Shown piece by piece: positions 27,925 through 35,967 of a stretch of 64,000 nucleotides of DNA; the stretch's first letter is position 1, and each line of letters opens with the position of its first letter. The translations under genes and the position numbers were made by a program. The notes beneath the pieces were generated by a model. That model searched no databases and was not told the origin of the DNA. It was given only the letters and a program-made list of their open reading frames with translations. This DNA is from Methylophilaceae bacterium LSUCC0665 (GTDB taxonomy: Bacteria > Pseudomonadota > Gammaproteobacteria > Burkholderiales > Methylophilaceae): positions 248,001-312,000 of the forward strand of contig CP103437.1 of the NCBI GenBank assembly GCA_024919215.1, written 5' to 3'.

Positions 27925-28619
27925 GATTTTTTTTGGAAAAAATTAATTAATTGTTTAAAAACTGTACTTTGTTGATTGATATTAATTTTTATTTCATCAC
28001 CTTTTAATAAACCAAGCGCCGCATACATTACATCAACTTTTCCGTGGCAGAAGTTCGTATTTTTGTAACCAACTATTGGTATAGAAATATTTTCTGAGAC
28101 TTTTTTATTTGATGCATTGGACATCTTTGAAAGGACAATCAGTTTTGCTCCTGAGCATTCATGTTCTCTTGCTATTCTGGCATATTCAGCAGGTGTTTTT
28201 TTTGTTGAATATTTTTGTGGCGTGATACCTATATGAGTACAAATATCTATATTTTTTTTTGTTAATGTAGCAACCAGTTGACTAATTTCATCATGACCTT
28301 CTATTTTTATTATATTTGCGCCATATTTAATTAGTTTTTTTGCATGAGATATGGCCAGTTGATTATTTTTTAATGAGTGTGATGGAAGGTCAGCAATGAT
28401 AGGTAATGACGTTACTTTTTTTATAATTTTTAGAACCTCTATTAAATTTTTTAAATTTACATCAGTGGTATTTTTGTAACCTAAATTGAGAATCCCTATG
28501 GAATCCCCAACTAAAATGGCGTCACAGCCTATCAGTTTTGCCATAGTTACAGACGTTGCATCATAACAACTCATGATTTTTAAAAAATTATTTTTTTTAA
28601 TCTTTAGTTTATTAATCAT
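27921..28619 (-). CDS. panB: Divergent ketopantoate hydroxymethyltransferase (PanB-like)
   Basis: PanB transfers a hydroxymethyl group from methylene-tetrahydrofolate to 2-oxoisovalerate. The 232-aa protein is about 30 residues shorter than E. coli PanB. It keeps the metal and substrate residues: Asp39 in LVGDSIG, Asp77 in IADLPS, Lys105 and Glu107 in IKIEG and His129 in THIGITPQ. The position of the catalytic glutamate (VLECVP in E. coli, Glu181) reads VLSKMS here, so it is Ser164. The following IGIGAG motif reads VGYKNT. The context (overlap with panC) says it still belongs to the pathway, but activity is uncertain. Confidence 0.82.
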   Translation of the reverse strand: MINKLKIKKNNFLKIMSCYDATSVTMAKLIGCDAILVGDSIGILNLGYKNTTDVNLKNLIEVLKIIKKVTSLPIIADLPSHSLKNNQLAISHAKKLIKYGANIIKIEGHDEISQLVATLTKKNIDICTHIGITPQKYSTKKTPAEYARIAREHECSGAKLIVLSKMSNASNKKVSENISIPIVGYKNTNFCHGKVDVMYAALGLLKGDEIKININQQSTVFKQLINFFQKKS

Positions 28620-28623
28620 GCCT

Positions 28624-29274
28624 TTAGATTATTTGAGGATTAAAAAATTCTCTTGTAGACGATAATTGTTCAATCTTATCTACCAGCATTGAAATGGCTG
28701 CAGGATCATCAAGAATATCTAGATTTTCGTTATTCACAATTAAAAGTTTTTGATTATATTTAAAGTGAAAAAAATTACTGTAAGCTTCAGCTATTTTTTC
28801 TAGGTATTCAGTAGAAATTGTTTTTTCATAATTAATACTTCGCCTCTCCACCCTTTTTTTTAATAGTTCAACAGGGGTCTGAAGATAAATGACCAAATCT
28901 GGTTTTGGTACTTTAAGCTCAAGAAACTGATAAATTTGTTTATAAAGCTTTAACTCTTCTTCAGCTAGGTTGAGTTGAGCAAAAATTGGATCTTTATAAA
29001 TAAAAAAATCTGCCACTGTACCTTTGTGAAAGAAATCATTTTGTTTTATATCATTTATTTGTTCAGCTCGTTGAAAAAGAAAAAATAATTGAGTAGGAAG
29101 AGCATATTGAGCCATATTTTTGTAAAACTTTGGTAAAAAAGGATTTTGATCAGCTTTTTCTTTAATGAAATTGGAGCCAAAGTTTTCACTGAGCATTCTA
29201 GATAAAGTAGATTTACCAGAGCCGATTGGACCTTCAACCACAATATATGGATATCTTTTAAAGGGATTTATCAT
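28624..29274 (-). CDS. Deoxynucleoside kinase family protein
   Basis: A 216-aa P-loop kinase of the dCK/dGK family that phosphorylates deoxynucleosides for salvage. Walker A GPIGSGKSTL lies at residues 15-24, an FLFQRAEQ segment near 65, GTVADFFIYKDPIFA near 85, and the LID-like RVERRSINYEK near 137. It resembles the kinases placed between folK and panB in betaproteobacteria. Which base it prefers cannot be read. The ATG lies inside the last 17 bp of folK. Confidence 0.85.
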   Translation of the reverse strand: MINPFKRYPYIVVEGPIGSGKSTLSRMLSENFGSNFIKEKADQNPFLPKFYKNMAQYALPTQLFFLFQRAEQINDIKQNDFFHKGTVADFFIYKDPIFAQLNLAEEELKLYKQIYQFLELKVPKPDLVIYLQTPVELLKKRVERRSINYEKTISTEYLEKIAEAYSNFFHFKYNQKLLIVNNENLDILDDPAAISMLVDKIEQLSSTREFFNPQII

Positions 29275-29749
29275 TTAATTTATTAATATTTTTTATGTCA
29301 AGTTTACCTAAAAATTCTTCGAGGTTGTTTATTTTGGGTATTTTTATTAATGGTTCAATCTCAAGCAATGGAATCATTACAAATGCCCTTTCCATCATTC
29401 TAGGGTGAGGGATAATTAATTCTTTTTCATTCATGCATAAATCATCAAATAAAAGAATATCGATATCAATGGTTCTGGGTCCATTGAATATTCTTTTAAT
29501 TCTTTTTTGTTTTTTTTCTATCTCTTGAAAGTGATGCAATAATTCTTTAGGCAATAAATTGGTTTCAATTGATATCACTTGGTTAAAAAAATTTGCTTGA
29601 TTTAAATAGCCAACTGGAAGAGATTCATATACATTTGATTTTTTTTTTACAGAAGTTTTTTCTAAATTGTTGATTGAATGGATAGCGTCCTTTAATTGTT
29701 TTAAAGGGTTTGACATGTTGCTGCCTAAGCCTAAATATACCTGATGCAT
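29258..29749 (-). CDS. folK: 6-hydroxymethyl-7,8-dihydropterin pyrophosphokinase
   Basis: Activates the pterin precursor of folate. The 163-aa protein has the N-terminal YLGLGSNMSNPLKQL, SNVYESLPVGYLNQANFFNQ near residue 38, and the signature RTIDIDILLFDD near 92 followed by IPHPRMMERAFVMIPLLEI. All are standard FolK features. It lies 1 bp after pcnB and overlaps the deoxynucleoside kinase gene; pcnB-folK-(kinase)-panB is a recurrent betaproteobacterial order. Confidence 0.96.
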   Translation of the reverse strand: MHQVYLGLGSNMSNPLKQLKDAIHSINNLEKTSVKKKSNVYESLPVGYLNQANFFNQVISIETNLLPKELLHHFQEIEKKQKRIKRIFNGPRTIDIDILLFDDLCMNEKELIIPHPRMMERAFVMIPLLEIEPLIKIPKINNLEEFLGKLDIKNINKLNDKSL

Positions 29750-29750
29750 A

Positions 29751-30944
29751 TTACTCTTTAGTTACTAATAATTTTTTTCTTGTTGCTTCACTGGCCTCTT
29801 GCCATTTTGTCCACCATTCACCATATTTTTTTTCTTCTTGATCTGAGTTACATCTTAGCAGTAGAAAATCATAGGCAGCTCTAAATCTTGGGTGATTGGA
29901 AAGTCTGTACACAGATCTTATTTTGAGTTTTGTAAACCTTGGCTGCAGTCTCCAAATGTCTGAAATATATTTGATAAAACGATTATGGATAAAAATGTTT
30001 GGATTTGTTTTATTAAAGAAATGCTTAATTTGAGAATCTAATGTTAATTTGGAATCATTTACTTTAAGAGAATGATTAAAAGCGTCCCATAAAATTACAG
30101 CCATTAGAAAACCTGGGTTGACAGTCTTGTCTTCCTTGACCCTTAAGTCTGTATTGTCCATCCCATGAATAAGTAGACTATTTTTATCTAGAGAATGATC
30201 AGATAAGAAAGGAAAAAATAAATCAAGCAATTGATATTTTTTTAATATGAAAATACTTTGTTTTGCATGACCTGTTAAAAAAAACTTCATCATCTCATCA
30301 AAAATTCTTGAGTAAGGAACATTATCTAATAGTGGGGTGTACTTCTTAATATTGCTTAATGTTAATCCAAGATTAAATTCAAGTTTTGCATGAAAGCGAA
30401 TTGCTCTTAACAGCCTAACTGGGTCTTCATTTATTCTTTCTTCAGGATCTCCAATAAAATTAATTTTCCTATGTTCAATATCTTTTTTACCATTAAATGG
30501 GTCGAACAAATGGTCATTAATAGGATCATAAAAAATAGCATTCATTGTGAAATCTCGTCTTTGAGCGTCTTCCTCAACTGTGCCGTACGCGTTATCTTGA
30601 ACCACTCCATTTCTTAGCTTATTCACTTCTAATGGTTTTTTTCTAAATGTAGAAACTTCAATAATTTGCCTATCAATTCTGACATGAACAATCTTGAAGC
30701 GCCTGCCTATAATTCTCGAATTTTTAAAAATGGCAGTGACTTGATCTGGGTGAGCATTGGTGGCGATATCAAAGTCTTTGGGTTGTATATTAAGTAGTAA
30801 ATCTCTTATACATCCGCCAACCATGAAGGCTTGAAAGTCATATTGTTGTAATTTTCTTATAACTTCTAAAACATAGCTTGGTATTGATTTGTTATTTATA
30901 GAATATTGATTAGAAATTTTTTTATGAGAGGAACTTGATGTCAA
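29751..30944 (-). CDS. pcnB: Poly(A) polymerase I
   Basis: Adds poly(A) tails that mark RNAs for decay. The class II nucleotidyltransferase head shows FMVGGCIRDLLLNIQPKDFDIATNA, with the DxD-type pair near residue 55, then RRFKIVHVR and RRDFTMNAIFYDP. The C-terminal basic RKKLLVTKE end is short. No ATG lies near the start. TTG 30944 (397 aa) has GGAAG 5 nt upstream and overlaps the pduO stop by 4 bp; TTG 30956 is an alternative four codons longer. Confidence 0.92.
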   Translation of the reverse strand: MTSSSSHKKISNQYSINNKSIPSYVLEVIRKLQQYDFQAFMVGGCIRDLLLNIQPKDFDIATNAHPDQVTAIFKNSRIIGRRFKIVHVRIDRQIIEVSTFRKKPLEVNKLRNGVVQDNAYGTVEEDAQRRDFTMNAIFYDPINDHLFDPFNGKKDIEHRKINFIGDPEERINEDPVRLLRAIRFHAKLEFNLGLTLSNIKKYTPLLDNVPYSRIFDEMMKFFLTGHAKQSIFILKKYQLLDLFFPFLSDHSLDKNSLLIHGMDNTDLRVKEDKTVNPGFLMAVILWDAFNHSLKVNDSKLTLDSQIKHFFNKTNPNIFIHNRFIKYISDIWRLQPRFTKLKIRSVYRLSNHPRFRAAYDFLLLRCNSDQEEKKYGEWWTKWQEASEATRKKLLVTKE

Positions 30945-31483
30945 CTGCGCTTCCAAAGGGTATCTGGGACATTATTTTCTTGATTTAGTGTCCTAGCTAG
31001 AACAAAAAGGAAGTCTGATAAGCGATTTAAATAATATAGAGAAGAACTGTTGATAGCCTCAATTTCTTTTAAATTAATACAGTTTCTTTCAGCGCGTCGA
31101 CATACTGTTCGTGCAACGTGAGCAAAAGCAGCCGATTTTGAACCACCAGGCAAAATAAACTCTTTTAGTGGTGGAAGTTTTTTATTCATTTCATCTAATT
31201 CAATTTCTAAAAAATCGACCCTTTTTAAATCTAATAGTTTATGACTTGGAATTGATAATTCACCACCAATATTAAATAAGTCATGTTGGATTTCCGTTAA
31301 TGTATTTTTAATTCTCTCAGGAATAACCTCTGTTAGAATTAAACCAATGATGGAATTTAATTCATCAATTGATCCAAGGCACTCGACTCTGATGGAATTT
31401 TTTTTAACGCGCTGACCATTGCCTAGAGATGTCTCTCCATTGTCACCAGTTTTTGTGTAAATATGTGTTAATCTATCAGCCAT
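30941..31483 (-). CDS. pduO: Cob(I)alamin adenosyltransferase, PduO type
   Basis: Adenosylates cob(I)alamin to make coenzyme B12. The 180-aa protein carries the N-terminal IYTKTGDNGETSLGNGQR ATP-binding motif, GSIDELNS near residue 38, and C-terminal ARTVCRRAERN and LNRLSDFLFVLAR, all PduO/ATR hallmarks. ATG 31483 is chosen because the longer frame (to 31531) would run into murI. Start codons of this gene and the divergent murI are only about 30 bp apart, so the promoters must lie in or over each other's genes. Confidence 0.93.
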   Translation of the reverse strand: MADRLTHIYTKTGDNGETSLGNGQRVKKNSIRVECLGSIDELNSIIGLILTEVIPERIKNTLTEIQHDLFNIGGELSIPSHKLLDLKRVDFLEIELDEMNKKLPPLKEFILPGGSKSAAFAHVARTVCRRAERNCINLKEIEAINSSSLYYLNRLSDFLFVLARTLNQENNVPDTLWKRS

Positions 31484-31513
31484 AATTTTGATTGTCCTTT
31501 GTATACACATTAT

Positions 31514-32326
31514 ATGAAATTTATGGCCCAAGATACACCAGTAATTATTATTTTTGATTCAGGCTTGGGCGGCACATCGATTCTTAAAGAAATAATTTCT
31601 TTGAATTTAAGTCAGCAGTTAATTTATGTAGCAGATAATCTCAATCTACCTTATGGTCTTCAAACTAAAGATTTTATTGAAAATAGGGTGTGCGATATAT
31701 TTTCCAGTTTAAATCAACATTATTCTATTGAAGCCGCAATCATTGCATGTAATACCGCTACAGCTTATGCTGCAAATGCATTAAGAGATAAGTTTAACTT
31801 TCCAATAGTTGCAATGGAACCTGGCATTAAGCCAGCAATCAGTTTAACTAAAAATAATAAGATCGGTATTTTGGCGACTGAAGGAACAATCAAAAGCTCA
31901 AGATTTATCTCTCTTGTTGATCGATTTACATCAGATCAGCATAAAATTTGCATCATACCGGGTGTGGGCTTAGTTGAGGAAATAGAGAATCAATCGACAT
32001 CTGATAAAAAGTTAGACGCGATTCTATTACCAATAATTAATGAATTGCTTCTAGAAGAGGTGGATACATTAGTTTTGGGATGCACTCATTACCCACTCAT
32101 AAAAAATAAATTGCAAAAGTTGCTTCCAGACATACAGATTGTCGATACTACGGAAGCTGTTTTGAAGGTGTTAGCTGGATATATTCATCAGATAAATCCT
32201 CAAGGTACAAAACAAGATACAAAAGCTATTTTATTTATGATGAGTAAAAATGAAGAAACTTATTTATCTAAGATTAAAAAGCTGACAGGTTTCTCAAAAA
32301 TAGAGCAAGCAAAATTTGTTAAATAA
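31514..32326 (+). CDS. murI: Glutamate racemase
   Basis: Makes D-glutamate for peptidoglycan. The 270-aa protein has FDSGLGGTSIL near residue 14, VADNLNLPYG, the first catalytic cysteine in AIIACNTATAYAAN near 77 and the second in LVLGCTHYPL near 190. ATG 31514 is used; ATG 31523 is an in-frame alternative and the frame is open from TTG 31499. Its last 8 bp overlap the convergent small zinc-protein gene. Confidence 0.94.
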   Translation: MKFMAQDTPVIIIFDSGLGGTSILKEIISLNLSQQLIYVADNLNLPYGLQTKDFIENRVCDIFSSLNQHYSIEAAIIACNTATAYAANALRDKFNFPIVAMEPGIKPAISLTKNNKIGILATEGTIKSSRFISLVDRFTSDQHKICIIPGVGLVEEIENQSTSDKKLDAILLPIINELLLEEVDTLVLGCTHYPLIKNKLQKLLPDIQIVDTTEAVLKVLAGYIHQINPQGTKQDTKAILFMMSKNEETYLSKIKKLTGFSKIEQAKFVK

Positions 32327-32489
32327 TCTTATACATTGTTCCACAATAGGGACAATTCACAGTATCTTTGCCATGGTGATCTAAATATACTCTTGGATGA
32401 AGAGCCCAAAAGTTAGGATTTTTAGGCGGGCAAAAGACAGGCAAATCTTTTTTATCAACTTCGAATACTTTTTGTTGATTTTTAGACAT
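32319..32489 (-). CDS. Small zinc-finger protein (zf-CHCC family)
   Basis: A 56-aa protein with the pattern LPVFCPPKNPNFWALHPRV followed by VNCPYCGTMYKI, giving Cys, His and a CPYC pair as likely zinc ligands. This fits the zf-CHCC family, related to the small complex I subunit NDUFS6; its bacterial role is not established. ATG 32489 overlaps the ilvE stop by 8 bp and the end overlaps murI by 8 bp. A copy directly after ilvE is common in betaproteobacteria. Confidence 0.85.
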   Translation of the reverse strand: MSKNQQKVFEVDKKDLPVFCPPKNPNFWALHPRVYLDHHGKDTVNCPYCGTMYKII

Positions 32490-33414
32490 AGGTGAGCCAG
32501 TCACCATATTTTGTATTTTTTCCAGAAACTACATCGAAATATGTTTTTTGCAGAAATTCAGTAACCTCTCCACGAATTCCTTTGCCAATATTGCGTCGAT
32601 CAAGTGCTCTAATTGGAGTAACTTCAGCAGCTGTGCCAGTAAAAAATGCCTCGTCTGCAGTGTATACCTCATCACGAGTAATATTTTTTTCAATCACTTG
32701 TATATTATGAGCTTTGGCAATTGCTATAATTGTGTCTCGTGTGATTCCCTCTAAAGCGGAAGATAGGCTAGGCGTAATTAGATGACCATTTTTTACTAAA
32801 AATATATTTTCACCAGAACCCTCAGATACAAAACCTTGTGTATCTAGAAGTAGCGCTTCATTATACCCATCATTAATTGCTTCTTGATGAGCCAGAATTG
32901 AATTCATATAATTACCATTAGCTTTTGCTTTACACATGGTGACATTCACATGATGGCGAGAAAAAGAAGATGTTTTCACAGCTATTCCTTTTTCTAATGC
33001 TTCTTGGCCCATGTAAGCTCCCCAGCTCCATGCAGCAACAATCACATGAGTAGAGAGCGTTTTTGCAGATATACCCATACCCTCAGATCCATAAAATGCC
33101 ATGGGACGAATATAAGCAGATTTCAGTTTATTTTCTTTCACACTGTCAATTTGAGCTTGATTGATTTCATCTTTTGAGTAGGGCATCGCCATGCTCACAA
33201 TATGAGCTGAGTTAAATAGACGATTGGTATGTTCCTTTAATCTAAAAATAGCAGTTCCTTTTTCTGCCTCATAAGCTCGAACACCCTCAAAAACACCCAA
33301 ACCATAGTGCAGCGTGTGTGTGAGAACATGAGTCTGAGCTTCACGCCAAGGAGTCATTTTTTTGTCAAACCATATTAACCCATCACGATCAGACATTGAT
33401 TGAATTACTGCCAT
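32482..33414 (-). CDS. ilvE: Branched-chain amino acid aminotransferase
   Basis: PLP-dependent last step of isoleucine, valine and leucine synthesis. The 310-aa class IV aminotransferase has HTLHYGLGVFEGVRAYE near residue 34, the PLP-lysine region CKAKANGNYMNSILA near 162, EALLLDTQGFVSEGSGENIF near 190 and FFTGTAAEVTPIRALD near 258. The ATG is preceded by AGGA 6 nt upstream. It complements leuA elsewhere in the window. Confidence 0.97.
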   Translation of the reverse strand: MAVIQSMSDRDGLIWFDKKMTPWREAQTHVLTHTLHYGLGVFEGVRAYEAEKGTAIFRLKEHTNRLFNSAHIVSMAMPYSKDEINQAQIDSVKENKLKSAYIRPMAFYGSEGMGISAKTLSTHVIVAAWSWGAYMGQEALEKGIAVKTSSFSRHHVNVTMCKAKANGNYMNSILAHQEAINDGYNEALLLDTQGFVSEGSGENIFLVKNGHLITPSLSSALEGITRDTIIAIAKAHNIQVIEKNITRDEVYTADEAFFTGTAAEVTPIRALDRRNIGKGIRGEVTEFLQKTYFDVVSGKNTKYGDWLTYV

Positions 33415-33473
33415 CTTTTTTCCTAATATTTGTTAGAATGTGATTTTTTAATTAATGAACTACGTCAATATAA

Positions 33474-34037
33474 ATGTTTAAAAAACTATTCTGCATATTA
33501 TTCCTTATTTTAAGTGCATGTGGAAGTGATACTTTAAATTTTCATGGTTCTGACATTACTGAAGCTCAATTAAATGGAAGAATAGAGTTAACGTCTCATG
33601 ATGATGAAAAGTTTGACTCAAATAATTTGTTGGGAAATGTAATAGCAGTATTTTTTGGTTTTACGAATTGCCCAGATATCTGCCCAACATCTTTAACTGA
33701 GTTGAAATTGATCACTGAGCAATTGAATCAACCAGAAAACTTTAAAGTACTCTTTGTCAGTGTTGACCCTGGTCGAGACACTGTTGAGGAATTAAAAAAC
33801 TATATCCCACGCTTTGGTGACAATATGACTGGATTGACTGGTTCGAAAGAACAAATAAAAAAAGTAGCAGATCAATTCAAAGTATTTTATCAAGCGGTAC
33901 CGCAAGGAAATGATTACACTATAGATCATTCTGCAGGTATATATATCATTGACAAGAGTGGTCGAGTTAGGATTAGGTTTCCATATGGCACAGATACTTT
34001 GTTAATGGTCGAGGATATCAATAAACTATTAATCTAG
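33474..34037 (+). CDS. SCO1/SenC family copper-binding lipoprotein
   Basis: Thioredoxin-fold protein for copper delivery to cytochrome c oxidase CuA or for redox protection. The 187-aa protein has a signal peptide with lipobox LILSAC (Cys16). The copper site CPDICPTS lies near residue 72, VSVDPGRDT near 101, and the distal ligand His in YTIDHSAGIYIID near 152. Cu ligands C-x3-C plus His are all kept. No oxidase gene is in the window. Its last 9 bp overlap the convergent metallopeptidase gene. Confidence 0.93.
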   Translation: MFKKLFCILFLILSACGSDTLNFHGSDITEAQLNGRIELTSHDDEKFDSNNLLGNVIAVFFGFTNCPDICPTSLTELKLITEQLNQPENFKVLFVSVDPGRDTVEELKNYIPRFGDNMTGLTGSKEQIKKVADQFKVFYQAVPQGNDYTIDHSAGIYIIDKSGRVRIRFPYGTDTLLMVEDINKLLI

Positions 34038-34745
34038 TGTGAACAAGGAAATAGATTGTTCCTTAAGTTGTTTTTTATAGATTTTATAATTAGGGCAAAT
34101 TCTTTCTACTTCATGCCAAAATAATTTTGAATGGTTCATATGTTTTAAATGAGCCAATTCATGACTAATCACATAGTCAATGATTCCAGGACATGTTTGA
34201 ATCAATCTCCAACTTAATCTTATATTTTTATCATTGGAGCAAGAACCCCACTTTGTTTTCGCATTGGTTAATTGAATATTAGATGGCTTTATTTCTAAAA
34301 TATTTTCATAAGAAGAAACACGGTTTTTAAAATATTCAAGAGCAAATTTTTTGACAATATTTTTTACATCACTCACTAAGTTAGTTTTACAGAAAATAAT
34401 TTTATCTTCATGATTAATTTCTATTGAATGATCTTCTGGGACGACTTTATATTTTTCACCTAAAATTGAAATTATATCAACTTGTTTATTTTCAGAATTT
34501 GTTTGAGAAGATATTTGTTTTAAATATTTACTAATCCAATCAAATTTTTTCTCAATGACATTTTGAATAAAAATATCATCAGTGTGAAAGGGGGTTGAAA
34601 CTATTAATCCATCTGGATCGATTTTTAAACTAATATTTTTTTTTGATTTTTTTATATGTGTAAATTCTACTAATTCACCATTGATGTATATAGATTTTTT
34701 TTCTCTTGTTGGTGATTTTCGACTAGAGAGTAATTTTTTCCACAT
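34029..34745 (-). CDS. YgjP-like (DUF45) zinc metallopeptidase
   Basis: A 238-aa protein with the metzincin-like motif ISHELAHLKHMNHSKLFW near residue 195: HExxH, then HxxxFW. LTNAKTKWGSCSNDKNIRLSWRL lies just before it, the standard arrangement of the YgjP/DUF45 family. Substrate is unknown. The frame opens at 34775, but ATG 34745 (MWKKLLSS) gives a family-like N-terminus; it still overlaps plsC by 23 bp. It closes a lnt-glyQ-glyS-gmhB-plsC series. Confidence 0.88.
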   Translation of the reverse strand: MWKKLLSSRKSPTREKKSIYINGELVEFTHIKKSKKNISLKIDPDGLIVSTPFHTDDIFIQNVIEKKFDWISKYLKQISSQTNSENKQVDIISILGEKYKVVPEDHSIEINHEDKIIFCKTNLVSDVKNIVKKFALEYFKNRVSSYENILEIKPSNIQLTNAKTKWGSCSNDKNIRLSWRLIQTCPGIIDYVISHELAHLKHMNHSKLFWHEVERICPNYKIYKKQLKEQSISLFTLD

Positions 34746-35430
34746 TCTTATTGATCCATTTTTTTGCAACCTCATTGATTTGATCGGTTGAAAGTTTTTG
34801 TGTATCGATTAAAGGACCTATTTTCATAGTAATTTTTCCAGGATATTTGAGAAGGCTATTTTTTGGCCAAAAATATCCAGCATTATGAGCAATTGGCAAG
34901 ATAGGACAATCAATTTTTTTTGCTAACCAGCTGCCACCAATGTGATATTTTTTATCTTCATTTAAGTTAGCTCGTGTTCCTTCTGGAAATACAATGATGA
35001 AAAAACCTTTTTGTATTTTAGTCAAACCTTGATTAAACATCTGGAATAATGCTTTTTTCCCCGAGGTACGGTCAATCGCGATGGGAGAGGTAAGCCACAG
35101 ACCCCAGCCAAAAAAAGGAATCAGCAGTAATTCACGCTTTAAGACCCAAACTTGTTGAGGCAGTGCTATTTGAAGGGCAAGTGTTTCCCAAGCAGACTGA
35201 TGGTTACAGAATACAATACAAGGTTTTTTTGGAATATTTTCAGATCCATGTATTTCAAACGTTAAGTTGCATGAAAATTTCAACCAAGGAATCATTGTTT
35301 TTGCCCATAAAGAAATAAATCCGTATCGATATTTTTGTGCAAGCGGAAATGTAAATAATGATAAAAGAGTAAAGGGGATAGTGAAAAGGAACATTCCTAA
35401 ATAGAAAATAAAAGACCTTACTTTTATCAT
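34723..35430 (-). CDS. plsC: 1-acyl-sn-glycerol-3-phosphate acyltransferase
   Basis: Makes phosphatidic acid in the inner membrane. The 235-aa protein has an N-terminal hydrophobic segment, the acyltransferase motif FCNHQSAWETLA near residue 70 (HxxxxE form, as in betaproteobacterial PlsC, instead of HxxxxD), SPIAIDRTSGKKALFQM near 114, and IVFPEGTRAN near 145. The start overlaps the gmhB stop by 4 bp. It could alternatively be a lyso-ornithine-lipid type acyltransferase, but the gmhB neighbour favours PlsC. Confidence 0.92.
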   Translation of the reverse strand: MIKVRSFIFYLGMFLFTIPFTLLSLFTFPLAQKYRYGFISLWAKTMIPWLKFSCNLTFEIHGSENIPKKPCIVFCNHQSAWETLALQIALPQQVWVLKRELLLIPFFGWGLWLTSPIAIDRTSGKKALFQMFNQGLTKIQKGFFIIVFPEGTRANLNEDKKYHIGGSWLAKKIDCPILPIAHNAGYFWPKNSLLKYPGKITMKIGPLIDTQKLSTDQINEVAKKWINKNVEKITL

Positions 35431-35966
35431 GATGACTTTATGATGTGCTGTGTAGCATCTTTAAGATTTTTAAAGACTTTAGTTTTTTTTGGGTATTTTT
35501 TTTGTTTTAGGACTTGTTGTCCATTTCCAGTTTTAACTAGGATCGGTTGCATTTTAATTGCATCAAATGCCTGAAGATCTCTGAGAGAATCACCAACACC
35601 ATAAACTTTGTGTAAGCTGGCTCCATAAACTTTTTCTATCTCTAATAACATTCCTGGTTTTGGTTTTCTGCATTCACATTCATCTTCATCGGTATGAGGA
35701 CAGATAAAAATGGAATCTATCCTTCCACCCATATCTGCGAGTAAACGATGCATTTTACGATGAATTTGATTTAGGTTTTCCATTGAGTAGACACCTCTGC
35801 CAATGCCAGATTGGTTGGTCACTATAATCACTTTGAAATTATTTTGTGTTAGCTGAGCAATGGACTCTAGACTTCCAGGAATTGGAATCCATTCGTTTTC
35901 ATTTTTAATATAGTTCGCTGAATCCTGATTTATAACACCGTCTCGATCAAGAATAACTAATTTCAT
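35427..35966 (-). CDS. gmhB: D-glycero-beta-D-manno-heptose 1,7-bisphosphate 7-phosphatase
   Basis: Removes the C7 phosphate during ADP-heptose synthesis for the LPS inner core. The 179-aa HAD enzyme has LDRDGVINQDS (Asp7, Asp9), VTNQSGIGRGVYS near residue 49, the zinc loop CPHTDEDECECRKPKPGML near 90, and GVGDSLRDLQA near 122. It lies 1 bp after glyS, as in many betaproteobacteria, and agrees with the WaaG-like gene at 50 kb in implying a heptose-containing LPS core. Confidence 0.95.
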   Translation of the reverse strand: MKLVILDRDGVINQDSANYIKNENEWIPIPGSLESIAQLTQNNFKVIIVTNQSGIGRGVYSMENLNQIHRKMHRLLADMGGRIDSIFICPHTDEDECECRKPKPGMLLEIEKVYGASLHKVYGVGDSLRDLQAFDAIKMQPILVKTGNGQQVLKQKKYPKKTKVFKNLKDATQHIIKSS

Positions 35967-35967
35967 T

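Noticed and set aside
34723-35430. PlsC motif reads HxxxxE instead of HxxxxD
   Set aside because: The NHQSAWE form is usual in betaproteobacterial PlsC, so it is not a missing catalytic residue.
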